A stretch of 64,000 bases of DNA from contig NZ_CP083459.1 of assembly GCF_020229735.1 (NCBI RefSeq), positions 322,170 to 386,169 on the forward strand, in the 5' to 3' direction. Origin of the DNA: Deinococcus taeanensis. GTDB taxonomy: Bacteria; Deinococcota; Deinococci; Deinococcales; Deinococcaceae. This document shows, one piece after another, positions 62,599 to 64,000 of this stretch. The number at the start of each line of letters is the position of its first letter. Within the stretch, counting starts at the first letter, position 1. The notes under the pieces were generated by a model, which was given only the letters and a program-made list of their open reading frames with translations, had not been told where the DNA came from and searched no databases. A program made the position numbers and the translations under genes.

Positions 62599-64000
62599 GT
62601 GTCTCCTGAGTTCCGTGCCCCGGCACCTTCCCCCAGCACGTCGCTTCTGGACGCGCTGTTTGAACAGGCGCGGGCGGCTCACGCTGTGTATGACCCGGCG
62701 CTGCGGTTCGTCCGGGTCAACGGCGCCTTTGCACAACTGACGGGCCTCGAGCCGGAGTTGCACGTCGGGCGCACTCTGTGGGACGTGCTTCCGACGATCC
62801 CACCGGCGCTCGTGGAGGCGTACCGCTCGGTGCTGCGCACTGGTCAGCCTCTGCACAATTTCCAGTATGCCGTTGAAGCGGCGGACGCGCCAGGTGGGCG
62901 GTTTCACCGGCAGGCCAGCGCCTTCGGGGTCTGTGATGAACGCGGCGCCATTACTGCCCTCGTGGTGACCATTGAGGACGTCACGGCCCAGGTGCTCTCG
63001 GAGCAGGCGCGCCAGGCCAGTGAGGCGCGCACGCTGCGGCTGCAGGACCTCACGAGCGCCCTGTCCCGGGCGCTGACTGTTCAGGAGGTGCACGAGGTCG
63101 TCCTGGAGGAAGCCAGCCGCGCGGCCGGTGCGTACGCCGCGACGCTGATCGTGCCGGTGGATGACGCCACACTGTTCGTGGCTGGCGCGACCGGTTACGA
63201 CGATGAGGTGATCCGGCCGTGGCAGCGCTTTCCCACCACGGGCCGCTTTCCGGTGGTGGACGCGATCCGTGAGCGGCGGGCCGTGTATGCCACGGCCGCC
63301 GAACTGAGCGGGTCGTACCCGGATATGGCACGCCTTCTGCAGCCGCGCACCCGGGCTGTGGCCGCTGCGCCGCTGATCAGTGGGGGCCGGGTACTGGCAG
63401 CGCTGACCCTGTCCTTTGAGGATGAGCAGGCCACCGGGCCCGGACATCAGGCGTTTCTTCAGGCGGTTGTGGCGCAGGGGGCGCAGGCCCTGGAGCGCGC
63501 GCGGCTGTACGACGAGCAGCGCCGGGCGCACGAGCGCGCCGCGTTGCTCGCGCAGGTCAGCGGCACGCTCTCGACCTCGCTGAATGTGCGCGTGACCCTG
63601 GACCGCATCACGGCCCTCACCATCGAGCATGTCGCCGACTGGTGCGTTGTGTACCAACCGGGGCCTGACTTTGACCACCTTCCGCCTGCACGTCAGCGCC
63701 TGCTGCCGGTCGCTGTCGCGCACCGGGACGCCCAGAAGATTGCCACGCTTCAGGCGTTGCTGCGCCGGTACCCGAGTGACCCGGACTCGCCGATCAGCAA
63801 CGAACACGTCTACCGCAGCGGGCAGCCGGTGTTCGTGCCGGCGCTCTCACCCGCAACCATCGACGCGTTCCCAAGTGAGGAGCGGCGCAGCATGATCCGC
63901 TCACTCGGCCTGCATTCCCTGATCACGGTGCCTCTCGTTGCCAACGGGCGAACCCTGGGGTGCTTGGGATGGCCACGTCCAGCCCGGAACGCACCCTCAC
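62599..64000 (+). CDS. PAS-GAF-GAF sensor protein, N-terminal part; apparent frameshift at right edge
   Basis: From GTG 62599 the protein reads a PAS domain (about 10-130), then a coiled coil and a GAF domain (about 155-300), then a second GAF (from about 325). The output domain lies beyond the window; a histidine kinase or GGDEF domain would be usual. The start is supported by a TACTAT hexamer six bases upstream. At 63957-63960 the reading frame appears to lose a base: after NGRTLG the expected GAF ending (VLGMATSSPERTL) continues in the -1 frame from base 63960, while the annotated frame turns to unnatural sequence. Either the gene is broken here or a G was missed in the GGGG run. Confidence 0.82.
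   Translation, partial: MSPEFRAPAPSPSTSLLDALFEQARAAHAVYDPALRFVRVNGAFAQLTGLEPELHVGRTLWDVLPTIPPALVEAYRSVLRTGQPLHNFQYAVEAADAPGGRFHRQASAFGVCDERGAITALVVTIEDVTAQVLSEQARQASEARTLRLQDLTSALSRALTVQEVHEVVLEEASRAAGAYAATLIVPVDDATLFVAGATGYDDEVIRPWQRFPTTGRFPVVDAIRERRAVYATAAELSGSYPDMARLLQPRTRAVAAAPLISGGRVLAALTLSFEDEQATGPGHQAFLQAVVAQGAQALERARLYDEQRRAHERAALLAQVSGTLSTSLNVRVTLDRITALTIEHVADWCVVYQPGPDFDHLPPARQRLLPVAVAHRDAQKIATLQALLRRYPSDPDSPISNEHVYRSGQPVFVPALSPATIDAFPSEERRSMIRSLGLHSLITVPLVANGRTLGCLGWPRPARNAPS

Noticed and set aside
62542..63807. Open frame of 421 codons on the minus strand at the right end
   Set aside because: Antisense to the PAS-GAF sensor gene on the plus strand, which reads as natural protein from a promoter-supported GTG.

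Overview
The window looks like a chromosome or large replicon of a Deinococcus-type bacterium. This is an inference from overall character, not from a marker gene. It is very GC-rich, has many GAF/PAS/GGDEF/HD-GYP signalling proteins and bacteriophytochrome-style histidine kinases. At least twelve genes have a TANNNT hexamer five or six bases before the start codon, the hallmark of leaderless mRNAs that are common in Deinococcus. No rRNA, tRNA or CRISPR array was seen.

Layout. 0-10.5 kb is metabolic: the start of a copper ATPase gene with CsoR-type operators beside a decayed copper chaperone gene; a threonine dehydratase-RidA pair; an alpha/beta hydrolase; a membrane diguanylate cyclase; a large secreted protein of unknown function; and an EamA exporter-aminotransferase operon divergent from an Lrp-family regulator. 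10.9-18 kb holds a DUF6463-TetR-FAD monooxygenase operon behind tandem palindromic operators, a PAP2 phosphatase, several small or coiled-coil proteins of unknown function and a divergent Rid-family protein. An apparently intact IS3-family element (18.56-19.78 kb) sits just after the stop codon of a GH32 fructan/sucrose hydrolase gene. 21.6-24 kb is a DUF305-response regulator-histidine kinase operon.

24.1-41.6 kb is dominated by signalling: four GGDEF proteins (one also with EAL), a PAS/GAF/HD-GYP protein and a 1237-residue PAS/GAF histidine kinase, interrupted by gene-poor stretches and a decayed IS3 copy. With the GGDEF protein at 4.2 kb, the TPR-GGDEF-EAL protein at 54.7 kb and the PAS-GGDEF-GAF-HD-GYP protein at 60 kb, the window has eight predicted cyclic di-GMP enzymes. 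Four of the seven GGDEF domains keep the RxxD inhibitory site.

41.6-44.8 kb is sparse: a small secreted protein followed by a perfect 42-bp palindrome, an endonuclease V-like gene and decayed coding sequence. 44.8-54.4 kb is the most coherent metabolic locus: a GntR/FadR regulator with its own operator, a peptide-type ABC importer (binding protein and two permeases but no ATPase gene), a signal-less gamma-glutamyltransferase, a TSUP permease with its DUF1634 partner, then a PAS-HTH regulator divergent from a dehydratase-ornithine cyclodeaminase pair resembling EutB/EutC. The reading proposed here is uptake and cytoplasmic breakdown of a gamma-glutamyl or related amino-acid compound.

54.7-64 kb returns to signalling plus an Ala/Ser-rich membrane-anchored protein, a voltage-sensor-type potassium channel and a GNAT acetyltransferase. 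The final PAS-GAF protein runs off the window and carries an apparent one-base deletion about 40 bases before the edge.
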